This document shows positions 44,664-53,185 of a DNA stretch of 64,000 bases, piece by piece. This DNA is from Cupriavidus necator A5-1 (GTDB lineage: Bacteria > Pseudomonadota > Gammaproteobacteria > Burkholderiales > Burkholderiaceae): the NCBI RefSeq assembly GCF_000744095.1, contig NZ_JQLI01000001.1, forward strand, positions 3,968,001 through 4,032,000, written 5' to 3'. Position numbers and translations under genes: made by a program. Position 1 is the stretch's first letter. Every line of letters begins with the position of its first letter. The notes beneath the pieces were generated by a model. The model was given only the letters and a program-made list of their open reading frames with translations, was not told the DNA's origin and searched no databases.

Positions 44664-47549
44664 ATGCAACCGGCAACAGCGATGGCCAAGACAACGCGGC
44701 AGGATCCGGGCGAAGGCCGCACCCCGGCAAAGCGCACCGGCAAGCGCGCCGGCACTGCCGCCGCCAAGGCGCCGCGTGCGGCTGCGCGCAAGGCGGCAGC
44801 CAAGTCCCCAACCAAGACCCCAATAAAAACCCCGACCAAGTCCGCCACCAAGGCAGCGGCCCCCGCGCGCAAGCGCACTGCCGGTGCGGCGCCCGCCGCG
44901 CTCGACAAATACCGCCGCATGCGCGACTTCGGCGCCACGCCCGAGCCCAGCGGCGCCGCGGCGCGCGCCCGGCCCGCGCCCCGCAAGCGCGCCGGCGAGC
45001 TGTCCTTCGTGATCCAGAAGCACGCCGCGCGGCGGCTGCACTATGACTTCCGCCTTGAGCTGGGTGGCACGCTGAAGAGCTGGGCGGTGCCCAAGGGCCC
45101 CAGCCTGGACCCGGCCGACAAGCGCATGGCCGTCCATGTCGAAGACCATCCGATGGACTACGCCGGCTTCGAGGGCGTGATCCCCGCCGGCCACTATGGC
45201 GCCGGCACGGTGATCGTCTGGGACCGCGGCACCTGGGTGCCGGTGGGCGACGCCGAAGCCGGGTATCGCGCCGGCAAGCTGAAGTTCGAGCTGCGCGGCG
45301 AGAAGCTGCATGGGCACTGGACGCTGGTGCGCATGCACGGCAGCCGGCAGAAGGCGCAGGGCGAACAGGATGCGTGGCTGCTGATCAAGGAACGCGACGA
45401 GGCCGCGGTGCCGGCGTCGGAGTTCGATGTGGTCGAGGCCATGCCTGACAGCGTGCTGGGTGGCACCGAACGCAAGGCCGCGGCAAAGCGCTCCACCACC
45501 GGCAAGGCAAAGCGCGCGCGGGAACCTGACGACGCGGAAGCCGCACCGACAGGCACCGCCTTGAAGGCCCTGAAGCCTCCGCACGGCGCCACACGCGCGG
45601 CGCTGCCGCTGGCGCTGGCGCCGCAGCTCGCCACGCTGGTGGAAAAACCGCCGTCCGATTCCCAGGCCTGGCACTACGAGATCAAGTTCGATGGCTACCG
45701 GCTGCTGGCGCTCATCGACGGCAAGGATGTGCGCCTGTTCACGCGCCAAGGCCATGACTGGACCACTAAGTTGCGCGCGCTGGCGCGCGACGTCGGCGCG
45801 CTTGGGCTGCCCGACGGCTGGCTCGATGGCGAGATCGTGGTGATCGGCAAGCATGGCGAGACCGACTTCCAGGCGCTGCAGAACGCCTTCGACACCTCGC
45901 GGGTGGAAGCGATCCAGTACTTCGTGTTCGACCTGCCGTACTTTGCCGGCCATGACCTGCGCAAGGTGCCGCTGGTGGAGCGGCGCGCGCTGCTGCGGCG
46001 GATCTTCGAGCACAACACCTCGGCGCGGCTGCAGTTCAGCGAGGACTTTGAAGCGGGCCCCGACGAGATGCTCGAGGCCGCCTGCCGCATGAAGCTGGAA
46101 GGTGTGATCGGCAAGCGCGCGGATTCGACTTATGTCAGCGCGCGCAGCAATACGTGGATCAAGCTCAAATGCACGCTGCGCCAGGAGTTCGTGGTGGCGG
46201 GCTTCACCGACCCCAGGGGCAGCCGCGAAGGCATCGGCTCGCTGCTGCTCGGCGTCCACGACAGCGGCGGGCGGCTGCGCTACGCCGGCAACGTCGGCAC
46301 CGGCTTCGACACGCGCATGCTGGGCGAGCTGCGCAAGCAGCTCGACGCGCTGCGCGCCGATGACCCCCCGTTCGAAACGGTACCCGCCGGCGTCAAGGGC
46401 CACTGGGTGCGGCCAAAACTGGTGGCCGAGGTGTCGTTCGGCAACTGGACGCGTGAAGGCCGTGTGCGCCATGCCGTCTTCCATGGCCTGCGCAGCGACA
46501 AACCCGCGAGCGCGGTGTCGGTGGAACGCCCCGCCGAGCCTGCCGCGAAGGGCAAGGCCGCGGCAAAGATCACCAAGGAGACTGCCAAAGCCGTCAGCGA
46601 GAAGCCAGGGACCGGGGCAAAGACGAAAGCGGGCGCCGCGGGCAAGCGCCCCACCGCCGCCGGCGGCAAGGTCGCCATCAGCAATGCCGGGCGCGTGATC
46701 GACACCGACTCGGGCCTGACCAAAGGCGACCTGGTGCGCTACTACGAGCGCGCCGCGGCGCTGATGCTGCCGCACCTGCGCGGGCGCCCGATCGCGATGG
46801 TGCGCGCGCCCTCGGGCGTGGCCGGCGAGCAGTTCTTCCAGCGGCATGGCGACACGCTGCGCGTGGACGGCATCAACGTGCTCGATCCCGGGCTGTGGCC
46901 GGGGCATCCCGCGCTGCTGGAGATCGTCTCGGAACAGGCGCTGGTCGCGGCCGCGCAACTCAACGTGGTGGAGTTCCATACCTGGAACGCCAGCAAGCGC
47001 AGCATCGACCGGCCCAACCGCATCATCTTCGACCTGGACCCGGGTGAAGGCGTGCCGTGGTCGCAAATGCAGGAGGCCGCGGCGCTGATGAAGGCGCTGC
47101 TCGACGAAGTGGGCCTGGCCAGCTTCCTGAAGACGAGCGGCGGCAAGGGCCTGCACGTGGTGGTGCCGGTCACGCCGCGCGCGGGCTGGGACGAGCTCAA
47201 GGACTTTGCGCAGGACGTGGTGCGCCACGTCGCCGCCACCATCCCGCAGCGCTTCGTTGCCAAGAGCGGCGCGCGTAACCGCGTAGGCAAGATTTTCATC
47301 GATTACCTGCGCAATGGCCTCGGCGCCACGACGGTGGCGGCGTTTTCCGCACGCGCGCGGCCCGGGCTGGGAGTGTCGATCCCGGTCTCGTGGGAAGAAC
47401 TCGACATGCTGGAAAGCGCGGCGCAATGGACCGTGGCCAACGTCGAGCCAAGACTGGAAGCGCTGGAGAAGGACGACCCCTGGGCGGACTACGCGGGCAC
47501 ACGCCAGGCGATCACGCGGGCAGCGGCAAGGCTCGGCCAGGCGCGTTAG
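44664..47549 (+). CDS. ligD: LigD, multifunctional ATP-dependent DNA ligase D
   Basis: The central enzyme of bacterial non-homologous end joining, 961 residues, with domains in the order phosphoesterase, ligase, polymerase. A Lys/Ala/Pro-rich basic N-terminal region (about 1-85) precedes the 3'-phosphoesterase domain (AARRLHYDFRLEL near residue 123, VEDHPMDYAGFEG). The ligase domain has the lysyl-AMP motif YEIKFDGYRLLA (about 338-350) and ends near residue 620. After a second Lys/Ala linker comes the primase-polymerase domain with the catalytic IIFDLDPGEG (about 787) and TSGGKGLHVVVP. ATG 44664 or 44682. It works with Ku, encoded 3 kb downstream on the same strand. Confidence 0.95.
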   Translation: MQPATAMAKTTRQDPGEGRTPAKRTGKRAGTAAAKAPRAAARKAAAKSPTKTPIKTPTKSATKAAAPARKRTAGAAPAALDKYRRMRDFGATPEPSGAAARARPAPRKRAGELSFVIQKHAARRLHYDFRLELGGTLKSWAVPKGPSLDPADKRMAVHVEDHPMDYAGFEGVIPAGHYGAGTVIVWDRGTWVPVGDAEAGYRAGKLKFELRGEKLHGHWTLVRMHGSRQKAQGEQDAWLLIKERDEAAVPASEFDVVEAMPDSVLGGTERKAAAKRSTTGKAKRAREPDDAEAAPTGTALKALKPPHGATRAALPLALAPQLATLVEKPPSDSQAWHYEIKFDGYRLLALIDGKDVRLFTRQGHDWTTKLRALARDVGALGLPDGWLDGEIVVIGKHGETDFQALQNAFDTSRVEAIQYFVFDLPYFAGHDLRKVPLVERRALLRRIFEHNTSARLQFSEDFEAGPDEMLEAACRMKLEGVIGKRADSTYVSARSNTWIKLKCTLRQEFVVAGFTDPRGSREGIGSLLLGVHDSGGRLRYAGNVGTGFDTRMLGELRKQLDALRADDPPFETVPAGVKGHWVRPKLVAEVSFGNWTREGRVRHAVFHGLRSDKPASAVSVERPAEPAAKGKAAAKITKETAKAVSEKPGTGAKTKAGAAGKRPTAAGGKVAISNAGRVIDTDSGLTKGDLVRYYERAAALMLPHLRGRPIAMVRAPSGVAGEQFFQRHGDTLRVDGINVLDPGLWPGHPALLEIVSEQALVAAAQLNVVEFHTWNASKRSIDRPNRIIFDLDPGEGVPWSQMQEAAALMKALLDEVGLASFLKTSGGKGLHVVVPVTPRAGWDELKDFAQDVVRHVAATIPQRFVAKSGARNRVGKIFIDYLRNGLGATTVAAFSARARPGLGVSIPVSWEELDMLESAAQWTVANVEPRLEALEKDDPWADYAGTRQAITRAAARLGQAR

Positions 47550-47706
47550 CGATGCCGGGCAAGCCCCGGCTCGTGGCGCAACAGGTGGCTTCAACATCGA
47601 GCGGCACATTTCTTGCCATCTTCCGCTCCGTGAACACACCCGAAACGGGTGCATCCCGCGGCACTGCCAGTAGTGCCGACGACACGGAATACAGGAGGAC
47701 GCTGCC

Positions 47707-48111
47707 ATGGGCCGACTTGCCATTCCCCGGACGATACGTGCCGCCCGCGCGGCGGATGCCTCCCCGCCGCGTAGCAGCCGCGCACTGCGCCGGTTGCTGG
47801 TGTCCTGCGCGATGCTGTCATTCGCGGCCTGCCCGGTGCAGGCGCGCCTGCCCGCGCCTACGCCTGAGCAGCAAGCCGCTGCGGAGAGCAAGAAGACCAA
47901 GGAGGCCGAAGCGGCCAAGCTGCAGGCCGACGCGCTCGCGCGCGTCCAGGACCAGCTGGCCGCTCGCTTCGGCAAGGGCAGCAGCGGGGGCGGCACCACC
48001 GAAGCCGGCAAGATGCCGCAGAAGGCGGCCGAGGCGCCGGGCACCGCTGGCCCGCATGGCGGCACCGCGCCAAGCGCGGAAGCCCATAGCGGCGAAGCCG
48101 CGCGCAAGTGA
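47707..48111 (+). CDS. Small secreted hypothetical protein
   Basis: A 134-residue protein with a basic N-terminus and hydrophobic stretch consistent with a signal peptide (LRRLLVSCAMLSFAACPVQA, cleavage after VQA; a lipoprotein Cys in AAC is also possible). The mature part is Ala/Gln/Lys-rich and helical (KKTKEAEAAKLQADALARVQ) followed by a Gly-rich tail with several His. The family is not recognised. ATG 47707 follows GGAGGACGCTGCC. It lies 157 bp after ligD. Confidence 0.68.
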   Translation: MGRLAIPRTIRAARAADASPPRSSRALRRLLVSCAMLSFAACPVQARLPAPTPEQQAAAESKKTKEAEAAKLQADALARVQDQLAARFGKGSSGGGTTEAGKMPQKAAEAPGTAGPHGGTAPSAEAHSGEAARK

Positions 48112-48433
48112 GCAAGCCAGGCACCGGAGGGCTTCGTGACAAGGAATGATGACCGCAAGCGGCCCACGCGCCGCCTGCCGGCACGCCTCTTGCCAGTGCC
48201 ACGCAATGACGGCCTCAGTGAAGACCGCGGCCATGCGGACGCCAAAGGGGGAATGAAGATGGATCACTTCTGTACGTATGTAATTGCTACAACCAGCAGG
48301 CGCGCCAGCGGTGCAACAATTACAAATGACCAGACCCGGCCGGTGCGGTTTTACACGTCAACCTGGTGTGGGGCGTCCCCGGCGCCCACGTTGGGTTATC
48401 GACCGGCGCGCCAGCGCGCGGTTGCGTGACGCC
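48112..48433. other. Intergenic region upstream of the hybrid kinase
   Basis: This 322-bp gap holds no clear gene. A plus-strand frame starting at GTG 48136 covers most of it (97 codons), but its composition is ordinary and it has no family resemblance; I regard it as chance. The AT-richer part around 48270-48360 (GTATGTAATTGCTACAAC and ACAATTACAAATGACC) is the probable promoter of the kinase gene. Confidence 0.45.
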
Positions 48434-50419
48434 ATGAATGCGCACACCCCTACCCCCGCACCCCTTATCCTCAACGTCGACGACCGCGAGGGGCCGCGCT
48501 ACGTCAAGAGCCGCATCCTGCATCGCGGCGAGTTCTCCGTGATCGAAGCCTCCACCGGTCATTCGGCGCTGTCGCTGGTGCGCCAGCACGCGCCGGCGCT
48601 GGTGTTGCTGTCGGCGCGCCTGCCCGATATCAGCGGGCTGGAAGTATGCCGGCTGCTCAAGGACGATCCGCAGACCGCGCGCACGCTGGTGCTGCTGACC
48701 TCGCCCGGCCTGGCGCAGTCGCGCCAGCGGGTCGAGGCGCTGAACTGCGGCGCCGACGGCTACCTGGTCGAACCCGCCGAGCCCGAGGAAGTGCTGTCGA
48801 GCATCCATGCGCTGCTGCGGCTGCGCGGCGCCGAGGACGCCTACCACCGCACCTCGCAGGCGCTGCACGAGAATGAAGACATGTTCCGCCAGCTGGCCGA
48901 ATCGATGGCGGACGTGGTCTGGATCCTGGATCCCGCGGCAAAGCGCCTGCTGTTCGTCAGCAGTTCGTTCGCGGTGCTGTGGGGCCATTCCGCCGAACAG
49001 TTGATGGAAGATCCGCGCCGCTGCCTCGACCGCCTGGTGCCCGCCGACCGCGCGCGCGTCGAAGCCGCGTTCGAACGCATGTTGAGCGACGGCCGCATGG
49101 ATATCGAGTTCCAGATGACACGCCCGAACGGCGAACTGCGCGAAATCCGCGCGCGTGCTTTCCCCGTGCGCGGCGCGAGCAAGGACGCGGAACCCGCAGG
49201 CGCCGAAAACAGCCCGCCGCTGCGCATCGCCGGCACTTGCCAGGACGTGACGCAGCACAACCGTGCCGAGCGCGCGCTGCGCGACGAGGAACGGCGCAAG
49301 GACCGCTTCCTGGCGATGCTCGCGCATGAGCTGCGCAACCCGCTGGCGCCGCTGCGCAGCGCCGCGGACCTGCTGCAGCAGCTGTCGCCGTCGCGCGAGG
49401 ACATGTTCCGCGCGCGCGACGTCATCGGCCGCCAGCTGCACCACCTGACGCGGCTGGTGGACGAACTGCTCGATATCTCGCGCTTCAACCAAGGCCGCAT
49501 CACTCTGCGCCAGGACCTGGTGGAACTACGCACGGCGCTCAATACGGCGGTGGAGGCGGTGCGCCCGGTGCTGGACGCCTACCGCCACACGCTGCGCCTG
49601 TCGCTGCCCGAGCAGCCGCTGCCGGTGCGCGGCGACCTGGTGCGGCTTACGCAGATCTTCAGCAACCTGCTGCACAATGCCGCGGCCTACACGCCCGCGG
49701 GCGGACAGATCACGGTGGATGCCACGCTCGACGACGCGGGCCACGTGATCGTCAATGTGCGCGACAACGGCACCGGCCTGTCCGAGGCGCTGCAGCGGCA
49801 GCTGTTCGATCCGCTGGCGCCGCCTGAAGACGGCGCGCCTCCCGAGCCTGCGCACGGCGCCTTCCCCCATGAGGGGCCCGGCATCGGGCTGACGCTGGTG
49901 CAGAAACTGGTGCGCCTGCATGGCGGCGTGATCCGCGCCCATAGCCCCGGCCCCGGACAGGGCAGCACCTTCACGGTGACGCTGCCGGTGGAGCCCTGGC
50001 AGAAGTGGCATCCCGGCACCGGCAAGGCCGCGCCGCGCAGCGGCGTGCCGCGCCGGATCATGGTGGTCGACGACAACGTCGATGCGCTCGAGGCCATGAC
50101 CATGACGCTGCAGACCCTCGGCCATACCGTGGTGACCGCCCCCGACGGGCCCAGCGCACTGGCGCGCGCGCCCGCTGCACGGCCGGAGGTGGTGCTGCTC
50201 GATCTGGGCATGCCCGCCATGGACGGCTTCGAGACCGCGCGCCGGCTGCGCGCGCTGCCCGAAATGCGCGGCGCCACGCTGGTCGCGCTGACCGGCTTCG
50301 GGCAGCCCGAAGACCGCCGCCGCGCGCTGGAAGCGGGCTTCGACCAGCACCTGGTCAAGCCGGCCGACCTCGACGCGCTGATGCGGCTGCTGGATGCGCT
50401 TGACACCGAACGCGCGTAG
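48434..50419 (+). CDS. Hybrid sensor kinase with N-terminal pseudo-receiver (REC-PAS-HisKA-ATPase-REC)
   Basis: A 661-residue cytoplasmic hybrid kinase. The N-terminal receiver-like domain (about 5-125) keeps the acidic pair (LNVDDREG), but the phospho-acceptor position is Ser (ALVLLSARLPDISGLE) and the conserved Lys is Glu (GYLVEPAEPEE), so it should not be phosphorylated. A PAS domain (about 140-270) follows, then HisKA with FLAMLAHELRNPLAPLRS, an ATPase (NLLHNAAAYTPAGGQITV; GPGIGLTLVQKL), and a standard C-terminal receiver (MVVDDNVDALEAM; VVLLDLGMPAMDGFE; HLVKPA). ATG 48434. It is located between ligD and the ku gene. Confidence 0.9.
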   Translation: MNAHTPTPAPLILNVDDREGPRYVKSRILHRGEFSVIEASTGHSALSLVRQHAPALVLLSARLPDISGLEVCRLLKDDPQTARTLVLLTSPGLAQSRQRVEALNCGADGYLVEPAEPEEVLSSIHALLRLRGAEDAYHRTSQALHENEDMFRQLAESMADVVWILDPAAKRLLFVSSSFAVLWGHSAEQLMEDPRRCLDRLVPADRARVEAAFERMLSDGRMDIEFQMTRPNGELREIRARAFPVRGASKDAEPAGAENSPPLRIAGTCQDVTQHNRAERALRDEERRKDRFLAMLAHELRNPLAPLRSAADLLQQLSPSREDMFRARDVIGRQLHHLTRLVDELLDISRFNQGRITLRQDLVELRTALNTAVEAVRPVLDAYRHTLRLSLPEQPLPVRGDLVRLTQIFSNLLHNAAAYTPAGGQITVDATLDDAGHVIVNVRDNGTGLSEALQRQLFDPLAPPEDGAPPEPAHGAFPHEGPGIGLTLVQKLVRLHGGVIRAHSPGPGQGSTFTVTLPVEPWQKWHPGTGKAAPRSGVPRRIMVVDDNVDALEAMTMTLQTLGHTVVTAPDGPSALARAPAARPEVVLLDLGMPAMDGFETARRLRALPEMRGATLVALTGFGQPEDRRRALEAGFDQHLVKPADLDALMRLLDALDTERA

Positions 50420-50456
50420 CAGCCGCAACCGAACCACCCTGCAACAAGGAGCCTCC

Positions 50457-50627
50457 GTGCATACCACGCCTGAACCCGACATCCCGACGCGCAAGCCTGA
50501 AAGCCCGCCGCCGGAGCAGCCTCCGGGCACGCCCGAACCCGAACCCGTGTCCGACCCGCCTCCCGGCGATACGCCGCCTGCGCCGCCGCAACGTGCAAGC
50601 CGTGCCAGCGCGCGCCCGCGCGCTTAG
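50457..50627 (+). CDS. Short Pro/Glu-rich hypothetical protein
   Basis: A 56-residue protein from GTG 50457, preceded by AAGGAGCCTCC, a strong site. The sequence is almost entirely disordered and Pro-rich (ESPPPEQPPGTPEPEPVSD, then PPQRASRASARPRA). It sits 37 bp after the hybrid kinase and 17 bp before ku, so it is probably in one transcription unit with ku. The function is unknown. The good ribosome site is the main reason to accept it. Confidence 0.55.
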   Translation: MHTTPEPDIPTRKPESPPPEQPPGTPEPEPVSDPPPGDTPPAPPQRASRASARPRA

Positions 50628-50644
50628 CGCAAAGGAGCCGTGAA

Positions 50645-51715
50645 GTGTCCCGCATCATCTGGAAAGGCGCCATCACCTTTGGCCTCGTCAACATTCCTGT
50701 CGTGCTGCGGCCCGCGTCGCGCAACCAGACGCTCGACCTGGACCTGCTGGACGTGCGCGACATGGCGCCGGTGGGTTACCAGCGCATCAACAAGAGCACC
50801 GGCAAGCCGGTCGACAAGGAACATATCGTCAAGGGCTACCAGTACGCCAAGGACGAGTACGTGCTGCTCAACGACGAGGATTTCCGCCAGGCCAATGTCG
50901 AGGCGACGCAGACGGTGGATATCGTTAGCTTTGTCGAGGCGGGAAACATTCCGCCCTACTACTTCGACACACCGTACTACCTTGAGCCCGACAAGCGCGG
51001 CGAGCGCGGCTACGCACTGCTGCACGAAACCATGCGCCGCACCGGCCGCGCCGCGCTGGCGCTGGTGGTATTGCGTGCGCGCCAGCACCTCGCCGCGGTG
51101 CTGGTGCACGACGATGCGCTGGTGCTCAACACCATGCGCTTCGCCGACGAAGTGCTGCCGATCTCCGAACTGCGCCTGCCCAAGGCGGCCAGGAGCAAGG
51201 CCACCGGCGCGCACGCGCGCGAGGTCGAGATGGCGACCAAGCTGGTCAAGGACATGAGCGAAGACTGGGAGCCCGAGCAATACCGCGACACTTACCGCGA
51301 CGACCTGATGGCGCGCATCGAGGCAAAGATCGAATCCGGCAAGACCCACCAGCTGACACAGCCCGCAGCAGAGGAAGAGACCCCGCGCCAGGGGGCCAAG
51401 GTCATCGACATGGTGGCGCTGCTGCGCAAGAGCCTGGATCACCGCGGCAAGGGCGGCAAGGCGGAGGAAGAGCCGGCGCGCGGCAAGGGACGGGCAAAGG
51501 CCGAAGCCGAGGACGCCGAAGAGGAGATCGAGAGCGAAGGCCGCACGCGCCGCAAGGCGCCTGCGCGCCATGCGGCGGCCAAGAAACAAACGACGGCCAA
51601 ACGGGCTGCGGCGCCGGCAAAGCGTGCCGGCACGGCCACCAAGCATGCGCCGGCGAAACGCGCGCCGGCGGCGCGCAAGAGCACCGGCACTGCGCGGAGG
51701 AAGCAGGCGGCGTAG
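50645..51715 (+). CDS. ku: Ku, non-homologous end-joining protein
   Basis: A 356-residue Ku homologue that encircles DNA ends as a dimer and recruits LigD. The core (about 1-260) has the family start SRIIWKGAITFGLVNIPV, the Ku ring segments RINKSTGKPVDKEHIVKGYQ and ALALVVLRARQHLAAVL, and the LigD-interacting C-terminal part VIDMVALLRKSL. It continues into a 90-residue Lys/Ala/Arg-rich tail (AAKKQTTAKRAAAPAKRAGT), longer than in minimal Ku proteins, likely for DNA binding. Translation starts at GTG 50645 after AAAGGAG. Confidence 0.95.
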   Translation: MSRIIWKGAITFGLVNIPVVLRPASRNQTLDLDLLDVRDMAPVGYQRINKSTGKPVDKEHIVKGYQYAKDEYVLLNDEDFRQANVEATQTVDIVSFVEAGNIPPYYFDTPYYLEPDKRGERGYALLHETMRRTGRAALALVVLRARQHLAAVLVHDDALVLNTMRFADEVLPISELRLPKAARSKATGAHAREVEMATKLVKDMSEDWEPEQYRDTYRDDLMARIEAKIESGKTHQLTQPAAEEETPRQGAKVIDMVALLRKSLDHRGKGGKAEEEPARGKGRAKAEAEDAEEEIESEGRTRRKAPARHAAAKKQTTAKRAAAPAKRAGTATKHAPAKRAPAARKSTGTARRKQAA

Positions 51716-51796
51716 CGCCAACGAACTCCGACGCGGAAGAGGAGATCGGTTTTGAGTGCGCCAACGCCGCCCGAGCTTGCCTAAGCAAGGTGTTCT

Positions 51797-51838
51797 CCCT
51801 CTCCCCTCATGGCCTCAGGGGGAGAGGGACCGGGGTGG
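51797..51838. repeat. Intergenic palindrome (REP-like or terminator)
   Basis: CCCTCTCCC (51797-51805) and GGGAGAGGG (51830-51838) form a perfect 9-bp stem with a 24-nt loop. This CCCTCTCCCC...GGGGAGAGGG type is a common dispersed intergenic repeat in Burkholderiales. A further pyrimidine-rich copy fragment (CCCTGCCCTCTCCCCCTGCC) occurs at about 51903. It lies between the convergent ku and BON genes and may also act as a terminator. Confidence 0.65.
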
Positions 51839-51927
51839 TCTAGCTAGGAACCACATCAAGCGGGGCGTTCGGTTTTATCCAGCTCGACGCGCTTGAAGCG
51901 CCCCCTGCCCTCTCCCCCTGCCCCCCC

Positions 51928-52371
51928 TCACCGCGCCGACACCTTCAAGTTGTCATTCACCGACGACACGCCCTCCACACCACGGATCGCATCCAGCGCC
52001 ATGTCGTGCTGCTGCTTGCTGGGCACCGTGCCGGTCACATCGACCTTGCCATTGGTTGTCTTCACATGGATGTCGGTGGACTTCAGATCCTTGGTCGCCA
52101 GCAGCTTGGTCTTAATCTTGGTGGTGATGGCACCGTCCTCGACCGCCTGCTTGGCCTTGTCGACGCTCTCGTCCTGACCGGCACCGCGATCGGGGTCGGC
52201 GCGTCCGGGCATGCCCGGTGCGGAATTGACAGGCGCCGCGGGCGCATTGTCCGCCGCAACGAAGATCAGGCCGCTCTTGTCGAGTGCCAGCGCGCTGCCG
52301 GCAGCCGCCGCCAGCGCTGCGGATACACAGGCCATCCGCCAAGTGCGCGCGGAGGTTCGGGGAATTCGCAT
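51928..52371 (-). CDS. Periplasmic BON-domain protein (OsmY-like)
   Basis: A 147-residue protein with a signal peptide (MACVSAALAAAAGSALA, cleavage near residue 29) and one BON domain (about 78-147: GAITTKIKTKLLATKDLKST, IHVKTTNGKVDVTGTVPSKQ, GVEGVSSVNDNLKV). It is like one half of E. coli OsmY, an osmotic-stress periplasmic protein. ATG 52371 follows AGGAGAAAGCC. It is the only one of the three BON proteins here that is exported. Confidence 0.9.
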   Translation of the reverse strand: MRIPRTSARTWRMACVSAALAAAAGSALALDKSGLIFVAADNAPAAPVNSAPGMPGRADPDRGAGQDESVDKAKQAVEDGAITTKIKTKLLATKDLKSTDIHVKTTNGKVDVTGTVPSKQQHDMALDAIRGVEGVSSVNDNLKVSAR

Positions 52372-52671
52372 GGCTTTCTCCTGTACGGGTTCCCAGTGCG
52401 TTTGCCGCTACGCCTGACTCGCACGCCGCGCGAACCACTGGTAAGGCATTTTTGTGCAAGCTCCGTACCCGCGTGACCTTGGGCCGTCACGCATGCCTTA
52501 CGACGCTCCGCGTGTGTAAATCGGGCCACCTGTTGTAAAACCGGACTACCTGCCGCAGTGCCTTATCCGATCCATGCGACCCGGGACGGGCGGCGCGCGG
52601 GTGCTGTCGTGCTTGGCATGGCGATTGCGAAACAGGCTATGCGGCAGTTCGCCGCGCCAAGGAGACTAGCA

Positions 52672-52959
52672 ATGGGACAGCAGCAACAGCCGGGTCAATC
52701 GCAGTCGGGCCAGAAGCAACAGGAACAGTCGCAGACGGGCCAACGCGGCAGCCAACAACAGCCAGATAAACAACAAGGCGGCGGTCAGATGGGTAACCAG
52801 GATCGCAAGCAGGATCAACAGCAACAGCAGGATCGCGGCAGCTCGCAACCGGGCCAGCAAGGCGGTCAACGCAGCGGTCAGCAAAGCGGCCAGGGTGGCC
52901 AGCAAGGTGGCCAGCAAGGTGGCCAGCAAAGCGGTCAGGGCGGACAACGCCAGCCGTAA
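52672..52959 (+). CDS. Gln/Gly-rich low-complexity protein
   Basis: A 95-residue protein starting at ATG 52672 behind AAGGAGACTAGCA. It contains almost only Gln, Gly, Ser, Arg, Lys and Asp, with runs such as DQQQQQDRGSSQPGQQGG and imperfect repeats of GQQGGQQSGQGG. No hydrophobic residues form a core, so it should be fully disordered; this is the profile of hydrophilins or prion-like domains. Tandem GGCCAGCAAGGTGG-like units are visible in the DNA (52885-52945). The function is unknown; the strong ribosome site and its own terminator region suggest real, possibly abundant, expression. Confidence 0.72.
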   Translation: MGQQQQPGQSQSGQKQQEQSQTGQRGSQQQPDKQQGGGQMGNQDRKQDQQQQQDRGSSQPGQQGGQRSGQQSGQGGQQGGQQGGQQSGQGGQRQP

Positions 52960-53061
52960 GCCAGTCAACCAACCCCAGTAGCTGACGACAACAGCAGCTA
53001 TCCGGGTATGTGCGGCAGCAACATGCGGTGTTGCCGCAGGGGCATACGCCGGAAATTGACA

Positions 53062-53097
53062 GGCCGGAACTCCCGCAAGGGGGCCCCGGCCCTTTTT
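53062..53097 (+). terminator. Candidate terminator after the Gln/Gly-rich gene
   Basis: GGCCGG (53062-53067) pairs with CCGGCC (53086-53091), with further GC pairing inside, followed by CTTTTTG. It is 103 bp past the stop codon at 52959, a rather long 3' region. Confidence 0.6.
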
Positions 53098-53185
53098 GTG
53101 TAGCCGCGACGGCGGCACGGCCTGGGCACGCCGGTCGCATCCCGTGTATGCTGGCCGTGACATCCTCCTTGCAGCGCCACCGCTC

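Noticed and set aside
44418..48245. 1275-codon minus-strand frame antisense to ligD
   Set aside because: Low-stop GC-rich shadow; LigD motifs in three domains are on the plus strand.
48136..48429. 97-codon frame between the small secreted protein and the hybrid kinase
   Set aside because: GTG start with no ribosome site, no family, and it overlaps the probable kinase promoter.
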